From assembly GCF_000340215.1 (NCBI RefSeq), contig NW_006921538.1, forward strand, positions 4,476,320 through 4,540,319: 64,000 nt of DNA. Direction: 5' to 3'. Positions 22,330 to 33,489 of this stretch are shown here, one piece after another. Below the pieces are notes generated by a model. The model had not been told where the DNA came from and did no database searches. It saw only the letters and a list, made by a program, of their open reading frames with translations. The first letter of the stretch is position 1. Each line of letters starts with the position of its first letter. The DNA is from Pseudocercospora fijiensis CIRAD86. Its lineage: Eukaryota; Ascomycota; Dothideomycetes; Mycosphaerellales; Mycosphaerellaceae. The translations under genes were made by a program, and so were the position numbers.

Positions 22330-25300
22330 AAAGCAACGTAGTAGAGGTAGGAAAGGATATACGATTATTTAGTCTCGGGGTCGTCTAGCTATAATTCTAG
22401 GCGGTCTTTATCGCTAGACTAGTTAGGTTCCTCGGAGTTAGAGTTAGATAGCTAGAAGTCTAGTTTACTATTAGAATCGGAATTAATATCGGAAACGCTC
22501 TATATATAGTTAATCCGTATATAACCCTCCCTTTATTCTTAAGTTATTCCTAATAGCTTACTAAGACGAATCTAGGGACAGGTACAGTTCTTAGGCAGAA
22601 TAGGATCTAGAATAGCGGTAGGATCCTCCTCCCGATAGGCATCTAAGGACGGTAGAGGGTCTATAGAGGCACTAACTTCCTCCTCGGTCGGCGGAGGGCG
22701 AGTAGGTTCTCGTAACTTAACGATCTTCTTCAGATTAGCCCGAGGGTAAGTGTACTTTAAGGTGGCACTATCTAGCTCCTAAAGAAGGTATACGGAACCC
22801 GAGTAAAGGACCTCCTTTACTCTATAAGGACCCTTCTACTTAAAGGCTAGCTTATAGGAGTAACTATACTCTAGTTCGGACCGGTATAGAAGGACTATAT
22901 CGCTAACCTTTAGAGGTTCCTAATTAATAGTACTATAGTTATTAAAATACTACTTAGCCTCTTCCTAAAGCCGACGTTATCGAGCAAGACCCTCTTAAGA
23001 AGTCGTAGTTATATCCTTAAGAGCCTTAGCCCGTAGGGCAAGAAGATCTACCCTAGTACGAACAGACCCCTAATCGTAAACGCCGTACGTACGATAGGAC
23101 AATTTAATAGGAAGAACGGCGTCCCTCCTAATTATAAGTTCCGCTAGTATAAGTCTAGTCGTATCGACAATAGTAGTTCGGTCCGCCTAGAGAAGGGCTA
23201 GGACGCGGATAGAAATAGGAACTAATCTGTCGCTACTATTAGTTATCTTAGATAGGGCATTAATTAACGACCGATAGCCGCGCTTAATAATAGCATTCGA
23301 CTAGAAATAGTATAGGGAGATACGAACGTTCTTCGCCCCGTACGAAACAAGTAGCGCTTAAACCTCCTTAGCTATATTGTTCGTAGCGTTGTCTAAGATA
23401 ACCTCGTAAGGTGTTCCCTAGCGGCAAAACAGATCCTTAAATAGGAAGGTAGCTATATTACGGGCATTAATAGTACCGCAACCCTTATAGAAATAATAGG
23501 CCTCCGGCTATCGAGAAAGACCCTCTCGAATAATATATAGGCTATTATTGCGGCTAAGATAGACTCTATCGCTATACTACCGCTCCCTAACTAACTAGGC
23601 AGTAGGGATACGTAGCTCTCCTAGACGTCGGTAGCTATTCCTAAAGTTGCACTTAGGACAGCTCTTATAGTAGCGGGAGATATTAGCCTATACGCTGTTC
23701 TACTAGTAGCGACGACGAAGGATATCGAAGGTGCCCTCCGCCGCCCGGTAGCCGAGCTTATCGTAAATAGAACGAAGGATTTCTTATCGGGCTACTAGAT
23801 CGTTAATAATACGCTAGAGCGGTGTATTAACTATAGCCTATCGCTAAAGGATACGATCCTTAATAAGGAACCTCCGAGAATAGCGAATAATACGACGGTA
23901 TTAGCTCTTTAACAGACCGGGAGCTCTCTTCGTATAGGTAAGGAAGTAGGCGATATTATAGGAGTCGTCGGAGTAGACCCTATTAAGGATATTATCCCTA
24001 CCTAGTTCGCCCGCCTTAGCATCGTCCTAGTCCTCGCCGTTAGTAGCAGAGTCTTCGTTAGGCTAGTTACTAGGTTAGTCGTTAGCAGTAGGCCTAGTAA
24101 TTACCGGTATAGCGTTAATATAGAAGGCAGTAAAGAAGGTGCGGTTAATAACCGCGTCGATATCTTCTTCTTCTATTATCTCGGCGATATCCTCTTCTAT
24201 AGTAGGCCTTCTAGAAAGGCTATCCGGTCTAGTATACTTCTTGCTAGGAATATAGAAGACGTCGAAATTAAACAAATAGATCTAGGCAACCTACCGAGCT
24301 ATTATAGAGTTAGGTAGGTCGGAGGCTATACGGTTAAGTTAATAGACTAGTGTCTAAGCGTCGACTTCTAGGCGAAAGAACACTCTAAAGAGCTAAGGTC
24401 GGAACTTCTTAAGAGCCTTATAGATACTAAGGCACTCTCGCTTGCTAGTATTATATCGGGCCTCGATAGGTTTCTATAGACCGGACTCGTACCGGATAGG
24501 GTAACGTAAGGAGGGCTCCTTACGATTACACTATATTAGTATCTCGCCGTAGCCTTCCCCGCTCGAGTCGATAGTAACAATTAGTAGACCTACGCCTTCC
24601 GAGTAGTTAATAGAGGTAAGCGTAGGCGCGCTAACAAGCGCCTTAGTAACCTTATCCTTAGCGGCTTAGTAAACGGAGGTCTATTCAAACTCTATATCCT
24701 TCTTAAGTAAGGCGTATAGAGGCTTGTATACTAACGCAAAGTTTTCGACCTAGATACGGAAGTAGGAGACTACTCTAAGCTGGATCCGGACATCTTTCTA
24801 ACAGGTAGGGTCTAGCTAGGATATAATCTTTAGGACGCGTATATTATTAGGATAACGGCCGTTCTTATTAGTAATAAACCCGACAATGTTTATACGCTTA
24901 TATAGGAGCTAAAGCTTTTCCCTATATACTATTAAGTTAGCCCGCTCTAAGTCGTAGAGGACACTATCGAGGTTCTAGATGTATTTAAGAAAGAACCTCC
25001 GAATGCTAGGCTCTACTTCTTCGTTATTATACCTAGTTTTAGGCCCTTTAATGCCGATGTCGTTAAGGAAAGGCATCGTAGTATAAGAAATGTAAGCCGC
25101 GAGGACTTAGTTTACAATACGTACGAACTAGGCTACTAAGTTAGTCGCCCCTTAGGGAAGGGTAGTTTGTCGGTATAGTCTAAGAGGCGTTTCGAAACTA
25201 GTTAGGTCTCTACTATTAGGGTAGAGAGGTATCTAGTCGTAGCCCGAGAACATATTAACTAGCGAGGCTACTATATAGTTAGTAAAGGCTTCTAAGAACC

Positions 25301-26070
25301 TATTAGTCTCCGGAGGAAGATTAGTATCTCTAATCGTAACTACGTTAAACTTCTAGGTAGCGTTAATTAGCCGATACTTCTTTAGCTCCCTAGGAGCTAT
25401 CTTCTTCTAAACTAGGAAGTATAGATTGCGATACGAGGCATAGGAAGGCTCTAAGGTACTAGCCTTTACACGCTGCCGTATTATGTCCTTAACTATACCT
25501 CTTAGGCTTAGGTTTAGCTTAAACCCTAGGTAAGCCTAAGGCTTATACTCGATCGTTCGGATCCTCTATAGAGGGGCAACCTCCGGGTTAATCCTGCCTA
25601 GATACGTAAAGTTATATACTAATACAGCTTTACGGTTGTATAGAAGCTCGTATAGCAAATCTAGTTTAAGATCCGAAAGCTCGATGCTAGGTTTGATATT
25701 CGCTAGTCTCTCCGGCGTTAGCCTCGATCCCCTAGGAATAGCGGAGAACTTTTTAGTAATGTACCTCTAGTCGTATAGACTATCCCTAGGTGTTAATATC
25801 GCTTCGTAGTTAAGGCACTTTTGTCGCTAGTTAGGATTTCCGCTAGGATTAGACCTATCGGTTATATATACCCTGCCTTTTACGGGCTTAATCTTGTTAG
25901 CTACCCTCTTATATAGGGTATATATACTAACCGCTCGTAATACCCGAGCCCTCTCTCTTTAACGTTAGGCCCGGAGATTAGCGCAATAGAACAGCGCGTA
26001 AACTTTATTAGAAGTCTCCTTAAGTCGGTAGGTATATAGCTAGTAATCCTAATTTATAATTCCGGCGAAA
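22330..26070 (-). pseudogene. Gypsy pol of element Y: RT, RNase H, integrase
   Basis: About 1,240 codons on the - strand. RT: RTIEYKPQAYLGFKL near 25510-25560, and the catalytic region LNDIGIKGPKTRYN near 25030-25080, in which the first Asp of the DD pair is Asn (RIP G to A). RNase H: TIDSSGEGYGEIL near 24540-24580. Its tail FNFDVFYIPSKKYTRPDS keeps an open frame at 24075-24275. Integrase: a zinc-binding block with SCPKCNFRNSY near 23620-23660, the core ILDNATNNIAKEVQALL near 23360-23410, and ALLQADRTTIV near 23160-23190. An acidic Ser/Asn tail ends about 22330. No chromodomain seen. The RT motif matches X pol, so X and Y belong to one clade. Confidence 0.87.
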
Positions 26071-26083
26071 ACGTTAGATTCCT

Positions 26084-26106
26084 AATAATACCCCCGGGGT
26101 ATTATT
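26084..26106. repeat. Palindromic separator of element Y (S2), between gag-PR and pol
   Basis: AATAATACCCCC GGGGTATTATT, a perfect palindrome apart from its centre. It lies about 80 bp from the insertion point of W, between the end of gag-PR and the start of pol. Confidence 0.85.
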
Positions 26107-26185
26107 CGATCGGCGCTCTAATTAGTTAGTTCGGATTCGGGCTCGGGTAGATCCGCTTCCGGCGGCGATAATTGCGATAGTATTA

Positions 26186-26531
26186 TATTACGGTTACTCG
26201 CGATAGATCGTTAGGTAACTTCTTATTATATACAAGCCGAGGCTTCTTTAGAGAGGCTAATATAAGCGGGAGGCAGAGATAGAATAATTAGTACAAAGGT
26301 AATTCTAATTAGTAAGTAGGTAATATAAGTTAAACGCCTCGAGCTATAAGGGCATTCCGGCGTTCCTAAATACAAAGGAGACATCTTGTCTATAGTCGTA
26401 AGCGACGTAAGCGACGCTATCGCTCTCGACCGCTCCTATCGCTCCTAGTAAGATAGAGCGACAGCTTAGCCTACTAGTCTTAGCGTCGCTCTAAGATTAT
26501 ATAAGGACTCTAACTAATTAGATCCGTAATA
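26186..26531 (-). repeat. Element W 3' LTR (left)
   Basis: 346 bp. Aligns base for base with 33139-33484, with only scattered transitions. Confidence 0.93.
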
Positions 26532-26546
26532 CTATCCCCCTCCTTA
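26532..26546 (-). other. Polypurine tract of element W
   Basis: The - strand reads AAGGAGGGGGATAG right before the 3' LTR. Confidence 0.7.
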
Positions 26547-26555
26547 AGCGGAATA

Positions 26556-27180
26556 GTCCCTTATTCCGGGACTTTCTAATTCTAACTTCTTTGTTATACT
26601 AAAGTTATCTAAGGACTTGTCTTCTCGCTAGCGTAAGGAAAATATCGCAAATAATATCCTCGCCGACTGCCTCGAAATGCCGATCCGCTACTTTTATTAC
26701 GAATAGGCCGGTAAACCCTATAAAGTCGATCTTCGTTCCGGTCGCTGCTCCGAGTACGCCCTATATAGCTAGTCCTATAATATACAAGTTACTCGTATAG
26801 AGTATAAAAAAATCTGGAAGGCGCGCCTAAAGATAGCTAAAGATCTCGAAGCGGCCGAAGAGGAGGAGGACCTCCTTACGCGGAAGCTTTTCGAGTATCG
26901 CGTAAAGGTCCGTCGCTTACGTAAGTCGCTGCGTATAAAGGAAGATCGGGAGGTACAAGCTCTTAAGGCAGAGGAAGCCTCTATTTAATAGGCGGAGGAG
27001 CTCGAAAGAGAGCTAGGCTCTTCGCCTATAGAGCCGATAATATTCTTATTACCTACTAACGAGCCGTTTCCCCTAGATAGCCGATTATAGATGTCGCCTT
27101 ATAACTAGAGTCGTCTAGATAGGACATCCTAGCCTGTCTCTAAAATCCCTAGTAGGAGTGCCGAGAGTCTAGTATCCTAA
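26556..27180 (+). pseudogene. Antisense ORF in W 3' region: Cys-rich, coiled-coil protein
   Basis: A + strand frame antisense to the element, about 205 codons, between the 3' LTR and the chromodomain end. An N-terminal Cys/His-like block (CLEMPIRYFYYE*AGKPYK then VDLRSGRCSEYA) shows Tyr at several positions where Cys or His is expected, consistent with RIP. A long charged coiled coil follows (RLKIAKDLEAAEEEEDLL, then FEYRVKVRRLRKSLR), then a Pro/Ser tail. Many fungal genomes hold similar Cys-rich, coiled-coil hypothetical proteins antisense to Gypsy 3' regions (recollection, not searched). A nucleic-acid-binding role is inference. Interruptions are TAG, except one TAA followed by TAG near 26987. 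Confidence 0.6.
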
Positions 27181-27304
27181 AGGTATATATTTTTAATGTT
27201 TCCTATCTATTTTATCTTCTAGCTAGTTAGTCTAGTAGTATAATTCTTAGCTACAAAAGACATAGTTGCTAGGTACGCTATTAGAGTCCCCGCTCCTCGA
27301 GCTA

Positions 27305-27388
27305 TACTACCCTAGGTCGTTAAGAACTCTAAGGCGCTATAATCGATAGGGTCTAAGAGGTCGTAGGTTCGATTCCTATACTAGTTAT
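27305..27388 (+). tRNA. tRNA-like remnant with Pol III terminator
   Basis: It contains a consensus-like B box (GGTTCGATTCC, about 27366-27376) with flanking T-stem GTAGG/CCTAT, an A-box-like TAGGTCGTTAAG upstream, and TAAGGCGCTAT resembling the D-arm end of a class II (Leu/Ser) tRNA. A T6 run (about 27393-27398) follows as a possible Pol III terminator. The acceptor stem cannot be closed convincingly, so it is a RIP-damaged tRNA, a tRNA-derived SINE head, or chance. It lies between the antisense ORF and the chromodomain end of W. Confidence 0.38.
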
Positions 27389-27399
27389 TTCTTTTTTGT

Positions 27400-30300
27400 C
27401 TAGTTTTAATATTTTCTAATTATCTGCTAACAGTTCTACAGGTTTTCTTTTAGTTCCTAAGTGTTTTCTAAATGTAGGTATCCTTTCTATTTAATAAGGT
27501 ATTTCTAACCTTACTAATCTAGGATTTTCTCGACTTTAAACTTATTTTCTTCCTTAGGTTAGAAGTGAAATGTTTCTTAATACAGTGTTTCGGCGTCTGT
27601 AGGTTCTAGTATAGAGATATAGAATACTAGGTGGATTTTCGCGTCGTCTAGTAGTTTAAGTCGGTAATTAACTAGTCCTTTGGATTTATTAATCAAAAAT
27701 AGCCCGACTTTAACGTAGTCTAGTTTCTTAGTCGATCTCCGGGTTTTTAGATTCTTTGTTAGGAGGTAGACCTTATCCCTCTTTTTTAGCTAAGGTGCTA
27801 TTTTTCGTTTAGTATTATATAGTCCCGTAATCTTTTCTTAAGACTCGGCAATTGCCCTTTACAATTGTTTATATATCTACTTTGGGTCTTCTAAAGCGAC
27901 TATCGCTTTATCCGCGTATAGATACTATAAATACTGTTCCCCGAACAGCTACGGATGTTTCCTAAAATTAGCGAAGAATAGTGTCTCTTTCGTAGTCTCA
28001 GATTGTTAGTTGTTTAGTGCAAGTTATACTATAGGCAATAGCGATGCCTAATTGTTTTATACGTAATTGACGTAGTACTGTAAGTATACCTCTAAGGCCT
28101 GATTCTTGATTTCCGTTTAGCCGTCTATCTGTAGATAGTATGCCGTTAATAGCTTGTGCTTAATTCTAAGTGTCGCTATAAGCGTCTTCTAGTAGTTTGA
28201 CGTAAAGAGCTTGTCTCTATCCGTAATATAGGTCTTTAGAAATCCGTAGTATCGCACAAGTCTGTCTAGTACGAGGTATCCGAGTTGCTCTGCCGTACTT
28301 GCTTCGTTAGTAGGAATAAAGTGTGTATATTTCGTAAGCCTATCGACTATAATAAGTATTATATCGTAGCTATGTCCTATAACTAGATCCTTAGACTTCG
28401 GTAGTTTCGTAATAAAGTCTATTATAACTTCGTCCTATAGTTTATCTAGTAGCGTCCTAAATTGGATATATCTATATCTAGCGTGTCTATTAGCCTTGTT
28501 ACGCTAACATTGTAGACATTTCTTAATATATTCTAGAACTCGTTGTCGTATGTATAGGAATCCGAAGCTTCGCTTAACTAGTTCTATTGTTTTTGAAACT
28601 CTAGAGTATCCAATTTCTAGTCCGTCGCAGTATTGTCGTATACACTCTGTAACTCGTTCCTTAGGTACTTAGTATTTCCTATATTCGATTAGGAACTGTT
28701 CTTCTATATCCTAAAGAACTCGTATAATATAGTTAAATTCTTTTGTATTAGTACTAAGGCTTCCGTCTTAGTTTGCTTTTAATATCTGCTACTATACTAG
28801 TTCGTAACCCTCTATATTAGACCCCGTAGTAGTTCGGTTTGCGAACTATAGAACGTATATGGTTTGGTTTCTTAGCGGTACCCCTCCGGTTTAGTTCCGG
28901 TTTGGTTTTTTACCCCGCTAGTCTAAGCTAGTTTCCGAGAAAATCCGACTAAACTGCGACGATATACGACGATATACGACGACCTCGGATTTAGTCCCGG
29001 ACGCGATAGGGGCCCTATATTGTATACGCTACACGATTGCATCTGTGTTTCGGGCTATTTAGACGTGTTTTAGGATAGGTTTTTGTCCGTAGCCGGCACG
29101 TAGCCGGCAAACCGGTCCGTACACCGGTTACTTAGCAAACTAAACTAAACTAAACTAGAATTTCGGCTTAGCAAACTGGACCAACCCAACCCGGACTACT
29201 ACGGGGTCTACTCTATATAGTCGCTACGGCGGCTTAGTACGTCGGCTCGTCCGTTCTCGCGTCCTAGGGTATAGCGGATTTCGAACTTGTACTATCCTAG
29301 TAGCTCCGACTAGCGGGCCTGTCTTCGGGTTAGTACTTTAGTCGTGGTAGAGTAAGTCAGATTCTTATAATTAGAAAGAATCGTAAGACTTAGTACTCCT
29401 TCCGCGTATACTCGCTAGTATTATAGTAATGCAACTATTGTAAGTAGCTCCTTATTATAGATGTCGTAGTTCTATTCCGCGGGTAATATCTTTCTCGAGT
29501 AATAGGCTACCGGGTATCGTTTCCCGTTATGCTCCTATATAAGGCATGCTCCTATAGCTCTATCCGACGCGTCTATTTCTATCTAGACCGCCTTATTCCT
29601 ATCGAATAATCGTAGCGTTAGCGTAGAAACGTATTGCTTCTTTAGCTGCCTAAATGCTTCGTCTTCCTTCGTACTCTAGTTCTATTTCTTGTCTTTCTTT
29701 ATAAGCTCCGTAAGGGGTGCCGCTGTCTTAGAGTAGCCCTCGATGAATTTTCTGTTATAGTTAGCTAATCCTAGGAATGATTGTACGTCTTTAACGCATA
29801 TAGGCGTTAGCTATTCCTATATTGACTTGGTTTTTTCTAGATCGATCCTGATTCCTATAGTGCTAATAATAAATCCTAGGAACTTAACTTCCTTCTTATA
29901 GAATTCGCATTTCTTAGGTATAGTCTTAAATCCTACTTGAGTAAATCGTTCAAAGACGTCCTATACTATTCGTATATAGTCCGCGAGAGCTCCCTTAGTA
30001 TAGACTAAGATATCGTCTATATATACGATAACGTATATATCTAGAAGGTCTCGGAGGACTTCGTTTATAAGGTCTTAATATAACGCTAGGGTATTTGTAA
30101 GTCCTATAGGTATAACTAAGAATTCGTAAAGCCTATATCTTGTTCGGAATGCTGTTATCTATTCGTATCTAGCTGCTATACGTATTGCGTAAAACGCATC
30201 GCGTAGGTTAATCTTCGTATACTAGTCTAATCTAGTTAATCGGTCTTGCATTTCTTCGATATTCGGTAGCAGGTACCGATTCTTAATTATAATGTCGTTA

Positions 30301-31950
30301 AGTCGTCTAAAATCGACTACTAGCCGTCCTTCGTCTAATCTGGCTTTCGGAACGAACATTACTAGTAAGGCTGCCGAGGATATCGACTTCCGTATCTAGC
30401 CTTTTTCTAATTTCTCTTTTAGCTACTTGTCTAGGGTTTTAAGCTCTTTCTTAGACATTGCGTATAAGGGTCCCTATAGAGGCTCTTTCCTAGGCTGTAA
30501 GTGTATCTTATAATCCTATAGTTAGTGTTTAGGTAAGGCTGCCTTGCCTCTCTCCTCTTTAAAGAGTCGCTTCTACTTACTATACTCTTTAGGAATATCT
30601 AGGTCCGAGATTCTAGTTTTGTTCTTCGATAGCGTATAACTTCTATCCTTCCCGTAATTATTATTATAACCCTCCTAACCTAACGGTAGTATCGATCCGG
30701 GTTGAATACGGTTCTCCGTAATTCCTATCGACGTAAACGTCTTACGAGTCGCTCTGCGTTTGTCAATCTTATCTGCCTACGAACGCTGCCGCTATATAGG
30801 TTGAATGCCGATTATATAGTCGCATTCCTTAAATGTAAGTACTCCTTTTCTCTAGTCTACGACTAGGTTATACTTTCTTAACTAAGATATGCCTAATACA
30901 ATGTTATAACTAGCTATGTTAGTAATATCTAAGACAATCTCCTCGTAGTGCTATTAGATAGCTAGTAGTAACGGTATCGTTTCTCGTTCTATACTAGGTA
31001 GCGGTAACCTATCTACTACTATAAGTTTATACGCTCCTTCTCTTCTGCTTCGGGTTGCGATCCCTCGGCTTTTAACGAATAATTCGGAGGCAAAATTCCC
31101 GCTCGCTCCGGAATCTATTAATATACTCGTCGGGTGCCCGTTAACGATAACTTTTGTACGGAAGACTACTATTAATACTTAAGCGCTTTCGGTATTAAGG
31201 AACTCTCTTAGAACGCTCTAATCTAGAGAGTTAGTCCGTTTCCCGACTAATTAGTAGCCTAACGTTATTCTAACTAGTTACGGATCCGTAGTCCTGCCGT
31301 TCGTGCTTCTTCGGTATATAATTTTTCCTCGAGGGTATCGTTATATATATCCCGTCCCTACGCTACTATAGCCTTTCGGTATTGCTAATTTAATCGCTAG
31401 ACCGTCTAACGTATCTCTTAAGTAATAATCGTCCTTTCGTCGGGTAGGACGTATCCGTAGGGCGCAATTATACTTCCTATCGGTACTCGCTCCGTAATGA
31501 AGTTATAGTACGTATAGTCTATAGGTATCCGGGGGTAATTCTAGAATTTTGCCCGTAGGCTTATCTAGAAATAATTAAATTAGATAGGATCCACCTTCCG
31601 TTATCCGTTAACCTTTAGAAACATTTCCTCGTATTTGCGTACTAGATATAAGGCGATTGTTTGCGCTACTATAGGTGTATCTATTATAAACGTAAGGATC
31701 GTATCGTCGTTAATCCCGAATTCGTCTTTACTTTCTCTATTCGCAGTCTCTTCCTCGGTATCTAGACTTCCTTCCAAATCTTCTTACTGTTCCTCCTCTT
31801 ACTAAGGGGACTCCGGTACTTCTAGGATAGCTCCTAACTCCTCCCCGGGAGGGAATAAAGCTTCCGGATCTCGGTTTTCTTTATCGTCGGCGTCTAAGCA
31901 AGATTTATCAATCGTTTCTTCTTCTAACTAAGATTTCGTATCTTCTCGTA
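27400..31950 (-). pseudogene. W pol: protease, RT, RNase H, integrase, chromodomain
   Basis: RIP-decayed chromoviral polyprotein. Protease with intact ILIDSGASGNF near 31085-31120. RT with intact catalytic VIVYIDDILVYTKG near 29995-30040, preceded by LRDAFYAIRIA near 30175-30210. RNase H IEIDASDRAIGAYLI near 29540-29590 and ending ENGRADVLSRRS near 29225-29260. Integrase follows after the TIR insertion, and its end reads NYRLKLLDDAKIHLVFYIS near 27615-27675 (family IHPVFHxS). The chromodomain at 27420-27520 reads FKVEKILD**G*KYLIK*KGY, with TAG where Trp or Gln is expected. The insertion at 28820-29208 splits RNase H from integrase. Confidence 0.9.
28820..29208. mobile_element. 389-bp TIR element (MITE), RIP-free, inserted in W pol
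   Basis: Terminal inverted repeats GACCCCGTAGTAGTTCGG (left) and, reverse-complemented, GACCCCGTAGTAGTCCGG (right). TA dinucleotides flank both ends (28818-28819, 29209-29210), a Tc1/mariner-type target site. Unlike its surroundings it keeps many TGG, CCA, CAA and TTG words, so it shows little RIP. It has no coding capacity. Internal direct repeats include ACGATAT (about 28960-28985), CAAACTAAACTAAAC and ACGTAGCCGGCA. Confidence 0.88.
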
Positions 31951-33110
31951 TAAGTCGCCTAATCTAAGGGAAGAATCCTGCTTCTATTTTAGCAGAATAA
32001 TAAATTTAGTATTAGTCGTCGTAACAGAATCTCTAGTAAAGGGTTCCACATACGGGTTCTTGTCGTCGTACTATTATACAGATTTGTCGTAGCTCTTTCT
32101 TTACGACCTCTGCGTAGGTTCTCGGCGCGTTATTAATAGAGTATAGCTCTACTATTATTCGGTAGCCTTCTCTACCCGAGTCCTTTCGTTGTATTATATT
32201 AAACTATTCGCGTCGCACTATGTTCTTGCCGCGGCAGTTCCGTGCTATATAGCCTTCCTTGCTATACGTATAGCAAGTTAATCTTCCTACTTTCTTAGGC
32301 GAACTCTTGCCTTTTCTTCCTTTAATTGCTCGACCCTTCTAGGTAGCGTCTAGCTCTATTAGTTACGTACCGTAGTAGTTGTTCCCCTTTGGTTTATCGT
32401 AGGTACTATAGTTTCGTCTATTATCGTATCTAGGAGTATAACTAGCTTTTCTAGAAGTCTTAGAATCGTAACGTCGTTCTAAAGCTCGTTCGTAGAGCCT
32501 ATTATCGAGATCGATCGTAACCTTAACTAATGTTCCTATATTATCTATTTTTCTACCGTCGCGTATAAGCTCGTCTTTAACGTTGTCCTTAAGACCTCGC
32601 CGATATATTGTTATAAGAGCTTCGTCGTCCTAATCCGTAAGTTAGGCGTATTCCTAAAATTTAGCGGCGTAATTGGTATATAACCCCTTCTAAGTCAAGT
32701 ATTAGATAACCCTAACTGCGGTAGCAACCTCGTTAGAAGATCTAAAGACCTTCTTTATCGCACGCTTAAGATTTTCGTAGCTTGCGAAGATTCTATCCGA
32801 ATTGTCGGTCCCGTTGCTATCTAGATAGGTCCTAAGAAATGGTTTAACCTAATACTAAGCCCTGCCTCGTATAAACGTCGTTACGAAGACTAGCTTTAAG
32901 TTATCTTAAACCTAGTTAAATATAAAATATATATCTATCTAGCTAACCTAGGTATCGAACTTGTCTCGGTCGCCGTAATAAAAGTCTAGCTTTCCGATCT
33001 TAAGAGAATCGTTTCCGGTATAGGTTCCTAGTGCATTGCTAATACTAGAGGTAGTACGTCGAGTACTGCCTGTCTCGCTAGGGGCGGGAGTTCCCCTTCC
33101 GACTTGTAAT
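31900..33110 (-). pseudogene. W gag with zinc knuckle
   Basis: Capsid-nucleocapsid relic. A Ser/Thr-rich N-terminus is followed by a capsid-like core with KIGKLDFYYGDRDKFDT near 32935-32990 and LVFVTTFIRGRA near 32855-32895. The zinc knuckle CYTYSKEGYIARNC near 32225-32270 has Tyr at the second Cys and at the His of the CX2CX4HX4C pattern, both explained by G-to-A or C-to-T changes. It runs into pol without a clear stop other than TAG/TAA, so a single Gag-Pol frame is possible. Confidence 0.83.
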
Positions 33111-33138
33111 AAGGCACTTATCCTAAGGGCGTTTAAAG

Positions 33139-33484
33139 TATTACAGTTACTCGCGACAGATCGTTAGGTAACTTCTTATTACGTGCAAGCCGAGGCTTCT
33201 TTAGAGAGGCTAACACAAGCGGGAGGCAGAGACAGAATAATTAGTACAAAGGTAATTCCAATTAGTAAGTAGGTAATATAAGTTAAACGCCTCGAGCTAT
33301 AAGGGTATTCCGGCGTTCCTAAATACAAAGGAGACATCTTATCTATAGTCGTAAGCGACGTAAGCGACGCTATCGCTCTCGACCGCTCCTATCGCTCCTA
33401 GTAAGATAGAGCGACAGCTTAGCCTACTAGTCTTAGCGTCGCTCTAAGATTATATAAGGACTCTAACTAATTAGATCTGTAACA
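33139..33484 (-). repeat. Element W 5' LTR (right)
   Basis: 346 bp, paired with 26186-26531. The outer end is followed by CATTA, the target duplication. Confidence 0.93.
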
Positions 33485-33489
33485 CATTA

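Larger units (their letters stand above)
26186..33484 (-). mobile_element. Chromovirus (Ty3/Gypsy) W, complete, nested in Y
   Basis: A 7,299-bp element with 346-bp LTRs at 26186-26531 and 33139-33484, opening TATTAC and closing GTAATA/GTAACA (RIP of TGTTAC...GTAACA). The target duplication is TATTA (26181-26185) and CATTA (33485-33489), differing by one C-to-T change. The - strand order is LTR, gag, PR, RT, RNase H, integrase, chromodomain, PPT, LTR. A + strand antisense ORF and a tRNA-like sequence lie in the 3' region. It interrupts gag-PR/pol of Y and is itself interrupted by a 389-bp TIR element. Confidence 0.93.
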
